Assembly (NCBI RefSeq): GCF_010726765.1
Contig: NZ_AP022601.1
Span: 5,518,001 to 5,582,000 of the forward strand
DNA length: 64,000 nt
Origin: Mycobacterium gallinarum
Lineage (GTDB): Bacteria > Actinomycetota > Actinomycetes > Mycobacteriales > Mycobacteriaceae
Direction of reading: 5' to 3'
Under the pieces are notes generated by a model that saw only the letters and a list, made by a program, of their open reading frames with translations, was not told the origin of the DNA and did not search any database. The position numbers and the translations under genes were made by a program. Of this stretch, positions 18,169 to 28,945 are shown in pieces (the stretch's first letter is position 1; each line of letters opens with the position of its first letter).

Positions 18169-18642
18169 CTAGGCCGGCGTCACCCAGCACGTGATGTCGG
18201 CGTGCACCACCTCGGTCCCCGTACGATCGACCACCTGCACCGGCACGACGACTTCGGCGCCTTCCGTGATCGACGTGAAGTCCGGCGGATCCAGCCGGGC
18301 CTGGGCCCGCAGCGAGGTCGTCGCCTTCTCGATGTACTGCACATTCATCGCCTTGGGGATCCAGCGATGACTCGTCGGGACGGTGGCCTCCATCAACATG
18401 CCCATGGCCATCTCGGCGGCATTGCACGACGCGATCGCGTGCACGGTGTGCAGGTGGTTGTAGAGAAAGAACCACTTAGGCACCGCGACCTCCGCAAAAC
18501 CCGGTTCCATGCGCACGACGTGCGGCGTGATCGATGCGAAATACGGCACCCGGGCCATTGCCGCGATGCTGAACAGCCGGCTGCCGCCCGGCCGGTCGGC
18601 AAGATGTTTCCAGACACGATATGTCGTGGTCGAGTCTGCCAT
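18169..18642 (-). CDS. DUF4442 hotdog-fold (thioesterase-like) protein
   Basis: A 157-residue single-domain hotdog protein related to acyl-CoA thioesterases. The helix-strand core includes HTVHAIASCNAAEMAMGMLME (~residues 66-86) and VQYIEKATTSLRAQARL, typical of DUF4442. Substrate is unknown. Start ATG 18642 lies only about two bases from a predicted transcription start, so the mRNA is probably nearly leaderless. A perfect 10-bp palindrome overlaps the promoter. Confidence 0.82.
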   Translation of the reverse strand: MADSTTTYRVWKHLADRPGGSRLFSIAAMARVPYFASITPHVVRMEPGFAEVAVPKWFFLYNHLHTVHAIASCNAAEMAMGMLMEATVPTSHRWIPKAMNVQYIEKATTSLRAQARLDPPDFTSITEGAEVVVPVQVVDRTGTEVVHADITCWVTPA

Positions 18643-18647
18643 GCGCG

Positions 18648-18673
18648 GCTATCTTACTCCGGGGTAAGATAGC
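18648..18673 (-). promoter_or_regulatory. Promoter/operator of the DUF4442 gene
   Basis: Perfect 10-bp inverted repeat GCTATCTTAC (18648-18657) / GTAAGATAGC (18664-18673) with a 6-nt centre. On the minus strand one arm contains TAAGAT (18656-18651), a good -10 box for a near-leaderless transcript starting by ATG 18642. A protein on this site would block RNA polymerase directly. Confidence 0.6.
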
Positions 18674-18720
18674 TTCCGCCGCTAACCAGCCCCGCCGGCG
18701 GGTTTCCCATGGCCAGGGAT

Positions 18721-18749
18721 TTGGAGCGGGCCCAGATCTAGGGCATACT
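18721..18749 (+). promoter_or_regulatory. S10 operon promoter
   Basis: TTGGAG (18721-18726), a 17-bp spacer, and CATACT (18744-18749) make a good sigma-A promoter about 290 bp before rpsJ. It is the only strong promoter-like sequence before the operon. Confidence 0.6.
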
Positions 18750-18756
18750 GTTCGGG

Positions 18757-19037
18757 TTGCCTTGAGCCGGGACGGACCCCTTTCGGGACCGCCTGGCACG
18801 GGGCATACGACCTGCGCCCCCAGGGGCGCGTCCGGTCCCAACCTCGATCGCGACGGATTTCCGACGCGGGCGAGCGTGCGCTAGGGCGACACACCCGAGC
18901 GCGGGGGTCGGTGGACCACAGACAGGTAAACAGCGGCGGCATAGCCGCGCGACCGGGGCTTCCCCGGCGCGTGGCAGCAGACCAGAGGTTTTTCACGCCC
19001 AAGCGTGGAAGCCCGTTAGTAGTGAGGTAGGAGAAGC
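18757..19037 (+). other. Long structured 5' leader of the S10 operon
   Basis: About 280 nt of GC-rich untranslated leader. Two adjacent stem-loops are visible: GCGGC-ATA-GCCGC (18936-18948), and a longer stem with core CCGGGG-CTT-CCCCGG and flanking CGCG arms (18947-18971). No credible open frame is seen. Such leaders often carry autogenous control by a ribosomal protein. That role, and which protein binds, is inference. Confidence 0.5.
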
Positions 19038-19343
19038 GTGGCGGGACAGAAGATCCGCATCAGGCTCAAGGCCTACGACCACGAGGCAATTGACGCCTCG
19101 GCGCGCAAGATCGTTGAGACGGTCACACGGACGGGCGCCAGCGTGGTCGGCCCAGTGCCGCTGCCGACCGAGAAGAACGTGTATTGCGTCATCCGGTCCC
19201 CGCATAAGTACAAGGACTCGCGGGAGCACTTCGAGATGCGCACCCACAAGCGGCTGATCGACATCCTCGACCCAACGCCGAAGACCGTTGACGCCCTCAT
19301 GCGCATCGATCTGCCGGCCAGCGTCGACGTCAACATCCAGTAG
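19038..19343 (+). CDS. rpsJ: 30S ribosomal protein S10
   Basis: A 101-residue protein, [19 protein letters not shown] at the N terminus, full family length, with [21 protein letters not shown]. Part of the small-subunit head, also the NusE transcription antitermination factor. Start GTG 19038 follows GGTAGGAG. First gene of the S10 operon. Confidence 0.99.
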
Positions 19344-19357
19344 GAGACCCAAGAGAA

Positions 19358-20035
19358 ATGGCTAGCGATAGCAAATCTGGCGCACCGCGCCGGGGCATTC
19401 TGGGCACCAAGCTGGGCATGACGCAGGTGTTCGACGAGAACAACCGGGTCGTGCCGGTGACGGTCGTGAAGGCCGGCCCCAACGTCGTGACGATGATCCG
19501 CACTCCGGAACGCGACGGCTACAGCGCGGTGCAGCTTGCATACGGCGAGATCAGCCCGCGCAAGGTGAACAAGCCTGTGACAGGGCAGTACTCGGCTGCG
19601 GGTGTGAATCCGCGCCGCCACATCGCTGAGTTCCGGCTCGACGACGAGGCCGCTGCCGCCGAGTACGAGCTCGGTCAGGAACTGACCGCCGAGATCTTCG
19701 CCGACGGCGCGTACGTCGACGTGACGGGGACCTCGAAGGGTAAGGGTTTCGCGGGCACCATGAAGCGTCACGGTTTCAAGGGCCAGGGCGCCAGCCACGG
19801 TGCCCAGGCTGTGCACCGCCGCCCCGGCTCCATCGGCGGATGTGCCACTCCCGGCCGCGTTTTCAAGGGCACCCGCATGTCGGGCCGCATGGGTAGCGAC
19901 CGCGTCACGACGCAGAACCTGTTGGTGCACAAGGTCGATGCCGAAAACGGCGTGCTGCTGATCAAGGGCGCCATCCCCGGCCGCAACGGCGGACTCGTGA
20001 TGGTGCGCAGTGCAATCAAGCGAGGCGAGAAGTAA
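19358..20035 (+). CDS. rplC: 50S ribosomal protein L3
   Basis: A 225-residue protein with [15 protein letters not shown] at the N terminus and the extended loop [17 protein letters not shown](K)GQGASHG that reaches towards the peptidyl-transferase centre. Assembly-initiating 23S-binding protein. The stop overlaps the rplD start (TAATG). Confidence 0.99.
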   Translation: MASDSKSGAPRRGILGTKLGMTQVFDENNRVVPVTVVKAGPNVVTMIRTPERDGYSAVQLAYGEISPRKVNKPVTGQYSAAGVNPRRHIAEFRLDDEAAAAEYELGQELTAEIFADGAYVDVTGTSKGKGFAGTMKRHGFKGQGASHGAQAVHRRPGSIGGCATPGRVFKGTRMSGRMGSDRVTTQNLLVHKVDAENGVLLIKGAIPGRNGGLVMVRSAIKRGEK

Positions 20036-20730
20036 TGGCCGAGAAGACCGAGAAGGCCGAGAAGGCTTTGAAGATCGACGTCCACACCCCCGCGGGTAAG
20101 AAGGATGGCTCTGTCGAGCTGCCCGCCGCACTTTTCGACGCCGAGGCCAACATCGCGCTGATGCATCAGGTCGTCGAGGCGCAGCTGGCATCCAAGCGTC
20201 AGGGCACGCACGCCACCAAGACGCGTGGCGACGTGCGTGGCGGCGGCAAGAAGCCGTACCGGCAGAAGGGCACCGGCCGCGCTCGTCAGGGTTCGACGCG
20301 TGCCCCGCAATTCACCGGTGGCGGGGTCGTTCATGGACCGCAGCCGCGCGACTACAGCCAGCGGACCCCGAAGAAGATGATCGCCGCCGCACTCCGCGGG
20401 GCGCTCTCGGACCGGGCGCGCAATGGCCGTATCCACGCGGTGACCGAGCTCGTCGAGGGGCAGGCTCCGTCGACGAAGGCGGCCAAGACGTTCCTGGCGA
20501 CGCTTCTCACCGAGAACACGGCGCAGAACAATAAGGTGCTGATCGTGATCGGCCGCACCGACGAGACCGGTGCCAAGAGCGTTCGCAATCTGCCCGGCGT
20601 GCATGTGCTTTCGCCGGATCAGTTGAACACCTACGACGTACTGAAGGCAGACGACGTGGTGTTCAGCGTGGAGGCCCTGGACGCCTACATCGCTGCTCAC
20701 ACGAACAAGGACGAGGAGGTGTCGGCCTGA
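20035..20730 (+). CDS. rplD: 50S ribosomal protein L4
   Basis: A 231-residue protein. The exit-tunnel loop region [19 protein letters not shown] (residues ~67-85) is present; this is where macrolide-affecting changes occur in other bacteria. In many bacteria L4 represses its own S10 operon, relevant to the leader here. It overlaps rplW by one base of ATG/TGA. Confidence 0.99.
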   Translation: MAEKTEKAEKALKIDVHTPAGKKDGSVELPAALFDAEANIALMHQVVEAQLASKRQGTHATKTRGDVRGGGKKPYRQKGTGRARQGSTRAPQFTGGGVVHGPQPRDYSQRTPKKMIAAALRGALSDRARNGRIHAVTELVEGQAPSTKAAKTFLATLLTENTAQNNKVLIVIGRTDETGAKSVRNLPGVHVLSPDQLNTYDVLKADDVVFSVEALDAYIAAHTNKDEEVSA

Positions 20731-21032
20731 TGGCTACCGTCACCGATCCCCGCGACATCATCTTGGCGCCGGTGATCTCGGAGAAGTCCTACGGGCTCAT
20801 CGAAGAGAACGTGTACACGTTCGTCGTGCACCCGGACTCGAACAAGACGCAGATCAAGATCGCGATCGAGAAGATCTTCAAGGTGAAGGTCGACTCGGTC
20901 AACACCCTCAACCGGCAGGGCAAGCGCAAGCGCACCCGCGCCGGTTACGGCAAGCGCAAGGACACCAAGCGCGCCATAGTCACGCTCGCCGCGGGCAGCA
21001 AGCCGATCGACCTCTTCGGAGCACCGGCCTAA
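20730..21032 (+). CDS. rplW: 50S ribosomal protein L23
   Basis: A 100-residue protein at the polypeptide exit site and docking point for trigger factor and SRP. Seen: [17 protein letters not shown] and the basic loop [20 protein letters not shown]. Start ATG 20730 overlaps the rplD stop. Confidence 0.99.
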   Translation: MATVTDPRDIILAPVISEKSYGLIEENVYTFVVHPDSNKTQIKIAIEKIFKVKVDSVNTLNRQGKRKRTRAGYGKRKDTKRAIVTLAAGSKPIDLFGAPA

Positions 21033-21069
21033 TCGGCCGAGGCAAAGGGAATTAGGAAGACTCAAAGTC

Positions 21070-21909
21070 ATGGGAATTCGCAAGTACAAGCCGACGACCC
21101 CGGGTCGTCGCGGTGCCAGCGTCTCCGATTTCGCCGAGATCACTCGCGACCATCCGGAGAAGTCGCTGGTTCGCCCGCTGCACGGCAAGGGCGGCCGCAA
21201 CGCACACGGTCGGATCACCACGCGTCACAAGGGCGGCGGGCACAAGCGCGCCTACCGCGTGATCGACTTCCGTCGCAACGACAAGGACGGCGTCAACGCC
21301 AAGGTCGCACACATCGAGTACGACCCGAACCGCACCGCCAACATCGCACTGCTTCATTTCCTGGACGGCGAGAAGCGCTACATCATTGCGCCGCAGGGAC
21401 TGTCGCAGGGTGACGTCGTGGAGTCCGGCGCCAACGCCGACATCAAGCCCGGCAACAACTTGCCGCTGCGCAACATCCCGGCGGGCACGCTCATCCACGC
21501 GGTGGAGCTGCGGCCCGGTGGTGGAGCCAAGTTGGCGCGGTCGGCCGGTGCGAGCATCCAGCTGCTGGGTAAGGAAGGCACTTACGCCTCGCTGCGTATG
21601 CCATCCGGTGAGATACGTCGCGTCGACGTGCGCTGCCGCGCCACCGTCGGCGAGGTAGGCAATGCCGAGCAGGCGAACATCAACTGGGGTAAAGCCGGCC
21701 GTATGCGGTGGAAGGGCAAGCGCCCGACCGTCCGTGGTGTCGTGATGAACCCGGTCGACCACCCGCACGGCGGCGGTGAGGGTAAGACCTCCGGCGGCCG
21801 TCACCCGGTCAGCCCGTGGGGTAAGCCCGAAGGCCGTACCCGCAAGTCCCACAAGCCGAGCGACAAGCTCATCGTTCGTCGCCGACGCACCGGCAAGAAG
21901 CACCGGTAG
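21070..21909 (+). CDS. rplB: 50S ribosomal protein L2
   Basis: A 279-residue protein required for subunit association and peptidyl-transferase activity. N terminus [19 protein letters not shown]; the conserved C-terminal block [17 protein letters not shown](T) includes the functionally important His. It lies 37 nt after rplW. Confidence 0.99.
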   Translation: MGIRKYKPTTPGRRGASVSDFAEITRDHPEKSLVRPLHGKGGRNAHGRITTRHKGGGHKRAYRVIDFRRNDKDGVNAKVAHIEYDPNRTANIALLHFLDGEKRYIIAPQGLSQGDVVESGANADIKPGNNLPLRNIPAGTLIHAVELRPGGGAKLARSAGASIQLLGKEGTYASLRMPSGEIRRVDVRCRATVGEVGNAEQANINWGKAGRMRWKGKRPTVRGVVMNPVDHPHGGGEGKTSGGRHPVSPWGKPEGRTRKSHKPSDKLIVRRRRTGKKHR

Positions 21910-21918
21910 GAGTAAACG

Positions 21919-22199
21919 ATGCCACGCAGCCTCAAGAAGGGCCCGTTCGTCGACGGCCATCTGCTCAAGAAGGTCGACGTACAGAACGAGAAGAACACCA
22001 AGCAGGTCATCAAGACCTGGTCGCGTCGATCGACGATCATCCCCGACTTCATCGGGCACACCTTCGCGGTGCACGACGGCCGCAAGCACGTCCCGGTGTT
22101 CGTCACCGAGGCGATGGTCGGGCACAAGCTCGGCGAGTTCGCACCGACCCGCACATTCAAGGGTCACATCAAGGACGACCGGAAGGCTAAGCGCCGGTA

Positions 22200-22200
<1 letters not shown>
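21919..22200 (+). CDS. rpsS: 30S ribosomal protein S19
   Basis: A 93-residue protein with [18 protein letters not shown] at the N terminus and [24 protein letters not shown] towards the end. It binds 16S rRNA in the head with S13. The stop overlaps the rplV start (TAATG). Confidence 0.99.
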
Positions 22201-23698
<1,498 letters not shown>

Positions 23699-23700
23699 CC

Positions 23701-24117
23701 ATGTTGATTCCCCGTAAAGTCAAGCACCGCAAGCAGCATCACCCCAGGCAGCGCGGTATCGCCAGCGGCGGCACCTCGGTGAGCTTCGGTGACTACGGCA
23801 TCCAGGCGCTGGAACACGCATACATCACCAACCGGCAGATCGAGTCCGCTCGTATCGCCATCAACCGGCACATCAAGCGTGGCGGCAAGGTGTGGATCAA
23901 CATCTTCCCCGACCGTCCGCTGACCAAGAAGCCCGCCGAAACCCGCATGGGTTCGGGTAAGGGTTCGCCGGAGTGGTGGGTGGCCAACGTCAAGCCGGGT
24001 CGCGTGCTCTTCGAGCTGAGCTACCCGGATGAGAAGACCGCGCGCGAGGCGCTGACCCGCGCGATCCACAAGCTGCCGATCAAGGCACGCATCGTTACCC
24101 GAGAGGAGCACTTCTGA
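23701..24117 (+). CDS. rplP: 50S ribosomal protein L16
   Basis: A 138-residue protein, [19 protein letters not shown], with GRMGSGKG-type segment [21 protein letters not shown]. It binds near the A-site finger and is needed for late 50S assembly. The stop overlaps the rpmC start. Confidence 0.99.
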   Translation: MLIPRKVKHRKQHHPRQRGIASGGTSVSFGDYGIQALEHAYITNRQIESARIAINRHIKRGGKVWINIFPDRPLTKKPAETRMGSGKGSPEWWVANVKPGRVLFELSYPDEKTAREALTRAIHKLPIKARIVTREEHF

Positions 24118-24350
24118 TGGCTGTGGGAGTGACGCCGGGCGAACTTCGCGAACTGACCGACGATGAGTTGAAGGAGAAGCTGCGCGAGTCCAAGGAAGAG
24201 CTGTTCAACCTGCGCTTCCAGATGGCGACCGGACAGCTGGCCAACAACCGTCGCCTTCGCACGGTGCGCCAGGAAATCGCGCGCGTGTACACCGTGCTGC
24301 GTGAACGTGAACTGGGTCTGGCATCCGGGCCTGTAGGTGAGGATTCGTAA
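24117..24350 (+). CDS. rpmC: 50S ribosomal protein L29
   Basis: A 77-residue helical protein with the family block LREL(T)[21 protein letters not shown] and a short C-terminal extension. It sits beside L23 at the exit tunnel. The stop overlaps the rpsQ start (TAATG). Confidence 0.99.
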   Translation: MAVGVTPGELRELTDDELKEKLRESKEELFNLRFQMATGQLANNRRLRTVRQEIARVYTVLRERELGLASGPVGEDS

Positions 24351-24664
24351 TGGCTGAGGCAAAAGATCAGGCAAAGGGCAAGGGCCCGAAGCATACTCCG
24401 CGCGCCGAGGAGAACCGCGGTCGTCGTAAGACGGTCATCGGCTACGTGGTGAGCGACAAGATGCAGAAGACCATTGTGGTCGAACTCGAGTCCCGCAAGA
24501 GCCATCCGCTCTACGGCAAGATCATCCGGACCACCACCAAGGTCAAGGCGCACGACGAGCAGGGCGATGCCGGTATCGGCGACCGGGTGTCGCTGATGGA
24601 GACTCGGCCGCTGTCGGCGACCAAACGCTGGCGTCTGGTCGAGGTTCTCGAAAAGGCGAAATAG
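24350..24664 (+). CDS. rpsQ: 30S ribosomal protein S17, last gene of the S10 operon
   Basis: A 104-residue OB-fold protein with the signature [20 protein letters not shown] and [20 protein letters not shown]. About 20 extra residues at the N terminus ([20 protein letters not shown]) are usual for mycobacteria. A terminator follows at once, so transcription stops before the exopolysaccharide locus. Confidence 0.98.
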   Translation: MAEAKDQAKGKGPKHTPRAEENRGRRKTVIGYVVSDKMQKTIVVELESRKSHPLYGKIIRTTTKVKAHDEQGDAGIGDRVSLMETRPLSATKRWRLVEVLEKAK

Positions 24665-24681
24665 CTCCGAACGCGAAAGGT

Positions 24682-24716
24682 CCCCGCGCCCCTCTGGTGC
24701 CGGGGGCTTTTCGGTC
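24682..24716 (+). terminator. S10 operon terminator
   Basis: GC-rich hairpin with CCCCG / CGGGG arms around a ~14-nt loop, directly followed by CTTTTC. It lies 17 nt after the rpsQ stop and separates the S10 operon from the genes downstream. Confidence 0.7.
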
Positions 24717-24755
24717 TTCGGGCGGGCGCAAACTCCGAGCTCAACAGCCGTGCGT

Positions 24756-24783
24756 TTGAAGAGGGCGGCGGTTTGGCTACACT
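24756..24783 (+). promoter_or_regulatory. Promoter of first BcsB-like gene, probably leaderless
   Basis: TTGAAG (24756-24761), a 16-bp spacer and TACACT (24778-24783). The expected transcription start is at or just before ATG 24792, so the mRNA would be essentially leaderless. Confidence 0.55.
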
Positions 24784-24791
24784 GCCCCCGG

Positions 24792-26738
24792 ATGAGGCTC
24801 GGAACTGATTTCTTCAAGCGCGCCATAGCCATCGGTGTGACCGCCGTCGCTTTTCAAGCGGTCAATTTCGGCACACCCGTCGTACACGCGGCACCCGGTG
24901 ATGCCGGACAGCTGGCCGATGCGCCGACGTTGAGCTTGACGACGCTGGGCGCTGACACCGACATCGCGCTGTACGGCCTGCAGGGAACACAGACCATCAC
25001 CGTGCCGGTGCCCAAAGGCCTGACGCCAGGAGCGTTGACCGCAGACGTCGAGTTGCCGCCATACGTTCGGGGTGGAACCCTGATCGTCACCCAGGACCGT
25101 CGCACGCTCTCCCGTATCGAACTGCTGGCGGCGGAAAACACGCCGCTGTCGATTCCGTTGACAGGAGCGCGCGTCGTCGACGACACCGTGACGTTCACGG
25201 TGCGCAGCCGGCTGTTGCCCGAGGAGGGTGACTGCCTCTATGACTCGACGATTCCGCTGCAGCTTTCCGATGCCGCGATCGACTACACCGGCAAGGAGAC
25301 GGCGCCGACCATGGTCGCCGACTTCCTGCCGACGGTGCTGGAGAAGATGACGATCTTCGTCCCGCAGCAGCCGACAGCCGCGGAATCCGATGCAGCCGTT
25401 CAGATGACGACGGCCGTGGTCGATCGATATGGCACGCAGAACACCGAAATCGACGTCGCGCCGCTGGACGACGACGCGGCGGTGCCGCCGTCGGCTCCGC
25501 TGGAACGCAATGTCGTCATTGGAGAGGGATCGGACCCGGCTGTTTCGATGCAGAACGGCGATGGCGGTGTTCCGGCTCTGCAGATCACGGGTGAGGCGGA
25601 CGATCTGGCGAACCAGGTTCGACTGCTGAGCAGTGACCTCTCCGAGCTGGCGTTGTCCGCGAAAGTGGGTACCGGGCAGATCAACTCGACACATGAGCCG
25701 CCTGCCAGCCCGGCCACGATGAAGGATCTCGGCCAGTCCGGCGTGAGTGCGACGGCATTCAAACCGCAGGTGGCGGTCGGCCTCGACCAAACCCGTCTAG
25801 GACAGGCCATGCAGGACCTGCGCGTGCAGTTGAAGGGGTCGTACACACCGCTGCCGTCCACGGTAGGTGGGCAGGTGTTGGTTTCGATCGACGGTGAACC
25901 GATCGATCAATGGGCGGCCGACGCGACCGGCACAATCGACCGCTCGATCAGCATTCCGCAGTCCGAACTGCGGCGCGACACCAAGCTTTCGGTCGCTGTC
26001 GACATCGCGGGCGACGTCGGACGGTGCGGCGACTTCCAACCCGTCACGTTGAAGGTCGACGACGACACCACCATCGAGAGCACTCCCGCGGATCCCCCTG
26101 ATCCGGCCGGATTCCAGTCGATTCCTCAGGCGCTGATGCCCAAGGTCCAGGTGGGCGTCGAACCGAAGTCGTTTGAGGACACCGCGCGTGCCGTCTCGAT
26201 CATGGAAGGACTGCAGCGACTCAGCGGGCCACGCCTGGACAGCGAGGTGGTGCCTTTGGACAGTGCGATCGACAGCCGGTCACCGGCCATCCTGATCTCG
26301 GCGGACGGCTGGGACAACGACAAAGTCGTTCCGCCGGTGCGCAGTTCGGCGGATGGGACACTCGAGGTCCAGCGTGTCGGTGGGGGCCGCCCGGCGACCC
26401 TGAAACTTGATCCGTCGACACCATTCGCATCTCTGCAAGTCGGCCGCGACGGCGATCGGACCGTCCTGTTCGCGACGTCGGAAAGCGCGCCGGAGCAACT
26501 CGATTCCCTACTCGACTGGCTGGACGGTGATACGCGTCGGTGGGCCGGACTGGACGGGACCGCGGCGATCTCACTTTCCGACCGCGAGCCGGTGACCGTC
26601 GACACCGATGCGGCGGCACCATCGGTCGCTTCCGACGACAGCGACACCAGCGTGTACTGGTGGATCGCCGCGTGCGCGGGATTGGCAATCGGCGGGGGCG
26701 GTGTCGCGGTGGCGATGCTCCGACGGCGGCGCGGCTGA
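24792..26738 (+). CDS. Secreted BcsB-like protein with C-terminal membrane anchor
   Basis: A 648-residue protein. It has an N-terminal signal sequence (cleavage probably after VVHAA, residue ~34), a long periplasmic region, and one C-terminal helix (VYWWIAACAGLAIGGGGVAVAM) followed by RRRRG. The layout and the motif TFTVRSRLLPEEGDCLYDS...DFLPTVLEKMTIFVPQQP match the BcsB (cellulose-synthase accessory subunit) superfamily, where cellulose-binding and flavodoxin-like domains alternate. It is shorter than enterobacterial BcsB, and no BcsA is present. A second, diverged copy lies at 31426-33462. It is probably a cell-envelope factor guiding the exported polysaccharide. BcsB relationship is by eye only. 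Confidence 0.7.
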   Translation: MRLGTDFFKRAIAIGVTAVAFQAVNFGTPVVHAAPGDAGQLADAPTLSLTTLGADTDIALYGLQGTQTITVPVPKGLTPGALTADVELPPYVRGGTLIVTQDRRTLSRIELLAAENTPLSIPLTGARVVDDTVTFTVRSRLLPEEGDCLYDSTIPLQLSDAAIDYTGKETAPTMVADFLPTVLEKMTIFVPQQPTAAESDAAVQMTTAVVDRYGTQNTEIDVAPLDDDAAVPPSAPLERNVVIGEGSDPAVSMQNGDGGVPALQITGEADDLANQVRLLSSDLSELALSAKVGTGQINSTHEPPASPATMKDLGQSGVSATAFKPQVAVGLDQTRLGQAMQDLRVQLKGSYTPLPSTVGGQVLVSIDGEPIDQWAADATGTIDRSISIPQSELRRDTKLSVAVDIAGDVGRCGDFQPVTLKVDDDTTIESTPADPPDPAGFQSIPQALMPKVQVGVEPKSFEDTARAVSIMEGLQRLSGPRLDSEVVPLDSAIDSRSPAILISADGWDNDKVVPPVRSSADGTLEVQRVGGGRPATLKLDPSTPFASLQVGRDGDRTVLFATSESAPEQLDSLLDWLDGDTRRWAGLDGTAAISLSDREPVTVDTDAAAPSVASDDSDTSVYWWIAACAGLAIGGGGVAVAMLRRRRG

Positions 26739-26745
26739 AGCCGGC

Positions 26746-28143
26746 TCAGCCCTTGATCAAGCCGGACTCGAGATAGTCACGATCGGTGTTCACCTGCCAT
26801 GGGTCGACGTTGGCACCGAAGTACTGAGCCACACTCCGCAGGGCGCTGAGCATGGCGTGGTCCTGGTTGTCGTAGTGGTGCATGCCATTGCGTCCCATCG
26901 GGTGTAGAGACGGATGGATGCGACGCAGGTAGTCACGGATGGTGGCGACGCTTTGTTCGCGTGCCGGATCGTTGATCGGATAGGCGAACTGTGAGCGGAC
27001 GAACATGCAATGGTCGAGGGCGGAACCGTCGACGCCGAGCGTACGGAGGTCCTGTTCGACTATGTCGCCAAGGCTTTCGTTGCTCACCACCCACAGGTCG
27101 TCGCTGGGCAGCGTGTAGTACTCGAGGCCGAGGTAAGTGCCGTTCCAGCCCTCGGGAGCCAGTGCGCTCGACCACCGTCGGTAGTTCTGGATCCGACCCA
27201 CCCGAAACTCTGCACCCGGCGTGTATACCCAGTTGTAGGGAATGTCGTAATGCTTCTTCAGTGCGACGGCTACGGTGATCACCGAGCGGTGCTTGAGCGA
27301 TGCGGCGATCTCCCGAATGTGTTTCGGCGGTGTGGGTTCCAGGCTTTCGATGAGCAAGCGCAGCGGCATGCTCGAGAACACCGCATCTCCGGACGCGGTC
27401 TCGCCGTTCTGTCGCTCGATCGTCCAGGTTCTGCCGACGTGCCGGACGCTTGTCACGTAGGAGTTGAGTGAGGGAACCACGCCGAACCCTTCCAAAGCCT
27501 CTGCAGCGGCTTCCCATAGCTGGCCGGGTCCGTACTTGGGGTAGCGGAAGGCATCCTCAGCCCTGGGATCCTCCTCGGTCGGTGCGCGCCAAGAGATCGG
27601 CTTGATTCTCTGATTCGCCCAGTCGCTCGCCAGGGTTTCGGGGTCGGTGAGCCACGTCTTGCGAACATAGCCATCGAAGAAGACTTCGTACCAGTGACGG
27701 CCGAATTGTTCTGTGCCCCAATCCCGGAAACTCGGAAATTCGACCGTTGACCGTATCCGGCTGCGCAGTCTGGACCACAAGAAGTTCGTGAGGCCGCGGG
27801 CACCGCTTCGGAATCCCAGCTGCGAGATCAGATCACGGCCGACAAGTGGGTACCGCACATACCGCCCGTCGACAAGCATGGCTGAACGCCGACGCACCGA
27901 GATCCACTGATCCTCGGGAAGCAAAGACCGCCACAGGTCGGAGACCTCTTCACTCCTGGTGAAGAACCGATGACCCCCCGGGTCGACCCGCCAATCGCCT
28001 TCGGCGGGCGTGCGCGCGAGGCCGCCGACGTGTGCCGACGCCTCGAAGATGCGCGGTGTCACCCCTCTCTTCGCCAGTTCGAGAGCGGCGGTGAGGCCCG
28101 CAGGTCCAGCGCCGATGATCAACGGCTTCCGCGTCGACGCCAC
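26746..28143 (-). CDS. FAD/NAD(P)-dependent amine-oxidase/UDP-galactopyranose-mutase-like protein
   Basis: A 465-residue flavoprotein. The N-terminal FAD dinucleotide motif is LIIGAGPAGLTAALELAKRG and the GG-doublet region is VGGLARTPAEGDWRVDPGGHRFF (first part of which is the FAD contact). The C terminus carries ...YDNQDHAMLSALRSVAQYFG, common in protoporphyrinogen-oxidase-like proteins of sugar loci. It could be a mutase acting on an NDP-sugar or a desaturase-type oxidoreductase; neither can be settled here. Start GTG 28143 lies 6 nt after the stop of the cis-prenyltransferase-like gene, so they form a transcription unit. Confidence 0.75.
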   Translation of the reverse strand: MASTRKPLIIGAGPAGLTAALELAKRGVTPRIFEASAHVGGLARTPAEGDWRVDPGGHRFFTRSEEVSDLWRSLLPEDQWISVRRRSAMLVDGRYVRYPLVGRDLISQLGFRSGARGLTNFLWSRLRSRIRSTVEFPSFRDWGTEQFGRHWYEVFFDGYVRKTWLTDPETLASDWANQRIKPISWRAPTEEDPRAEDAFRYPKYGPGQLWEAAAEALEGFGVVPSLNSYVTSVRHVGRTWTIERQNGETASGDAVFSSMPLRLLIESLEPTPPKHIREIAASLKHRSVITVAVALKKHYDIPYNWVYTPGAEFRVGRIQNYRRWSSALAPEGWNGTYLGLEYYTLPSDDLWVVSNESLGDIVEQDLRTLGVDGSALDHCMFVRSQFAYPINDPAREQSVATIRDYLRRIHPSLHPMGRNGMHHYDNQDHAMLSALRSVAQYFGANVDPWQVNTDRDYLESGLIKG

Positions 28144-28149
28144 GGCGGG

Positions 28150-28884
28150 CTACCGGCCTCTCAGCTGCGGAAAACGCCGGTGGTCAGCGATGAGATCGTC
28201 GATGTCCTGCTCGGTCAGGTCGTTGAGAGGCGTAGACAAGAAGACCAGCTGGGCGTATTGGCTTTGCAGCGGCAGAAATCCGCTCAGCAGTGGCTCCGGG
28301 GTGGTCCGGACGACCATGTCCACGTCGTGGATGTCGAATGCGGCGCTGATGTCGCACCCGTCGTGCCGGGCGCGCTGCAGCGCGGTGCGCAGCTCGTCGT
28401 AGGCGTCATAGGCCGCCAGGATATTGATACGAAACTCGCTCCCGTGCATCGCGTGTTCCAGATCTTGTGCCGCAGCAACATAATTGTGCGGCAACGCATT
28501 TCGATCGCCATGCAACCTGAAACTGCATTTGGCGTTGTCGAAATGGGCGGGAAGCAGCGTCGAAAAGAAGTGAGTGGACGCCGCATACACCGGTTCCAGT
28601 TCGGTGCGATCCCGTGCAAGGTTAGCCCGGCTGAGGTTGTACACCGTCACGGTCTGCACACCGTGCCGCTGCAGCGTCAGCAGAATCTCGGTCACCTTCT
28701 CCGCGCCGCGGTGGTACGCAACGGACAGCGTTGTGTCGTTGCTCTGTGCCCAGCGCCTCAAGCCGTCGGGAATGAGGCCTACGTGCGCCGGCTCGACACC
28801 CACCAGAAAACCCCCACCGACATACCCCCATGCGGAATGTAGCCCAAACTGCACTAGTTGCACAGGCAACTGTGAAAACGCCAT
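28150..28884 (-). CDS. Diverged cis-prenyltransferase (UppS-like) homologue
   Basis: A 244-residue protein with the order of motifs of undecaprenyl diphosphate synthase: HVGLIPDGLRRWAQ (residues 34-47, cf. HVAIIMDGNGRWA), YHRGAEKV with His58, YNLSRANLARDRTEL, GDRNALP, and DMVVRTTPEPLLSGFL...QSQYAQLVF. Retained: Asp40, Gly41, Arg44, Trp45, His58, Arg193, Glu197, Ser201. Changed relative to E. coli UppS: Asn28 to Leu42, Gly29 to Arg43, Arg200 to Leu199, Asn203 to Gly202. The enzyme may make an unusual polyprenyl carrier or be inactive. Start ATG 28884 (TTG 28902 is possible). Co-transcribed with the sugar transferase and flavoprotein genes. Confidence 0.75.
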   Translation of the reverse strand: MAFSQLPVQLVQFGLHSAWGYVGGGFLVGVEPAHVGLIPDGLRRWAQSNDTTLSVAYHRGAEKVTEILLTLQRHGVQTVTVYNLSRANLARDRTELEPVYAASTHFFSTLLPAHFDNAKCSFRLHGDRNALPHNYVAAAQDLEHAMHGSEFRINILAAYDAYDELRTALQRARHDGCDISAAFDIHDVDMVVRTTPEPLLSGFLPLQSQYAQLVFLSTPLNDLTEQDIDDLIADHRRFPQLRGR

Positions 28885-28945
28885 TCCTAGACGCCCTGGC
28901 AAAGGGATACACGATGGGGACCGCGTCCAAACGCGACAGCCGAGG

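Noticed and set aside
19073..20191. Long minus-strand frames over the S10 operon
   Set aside because: Antisense to conserved ribosomal genes.
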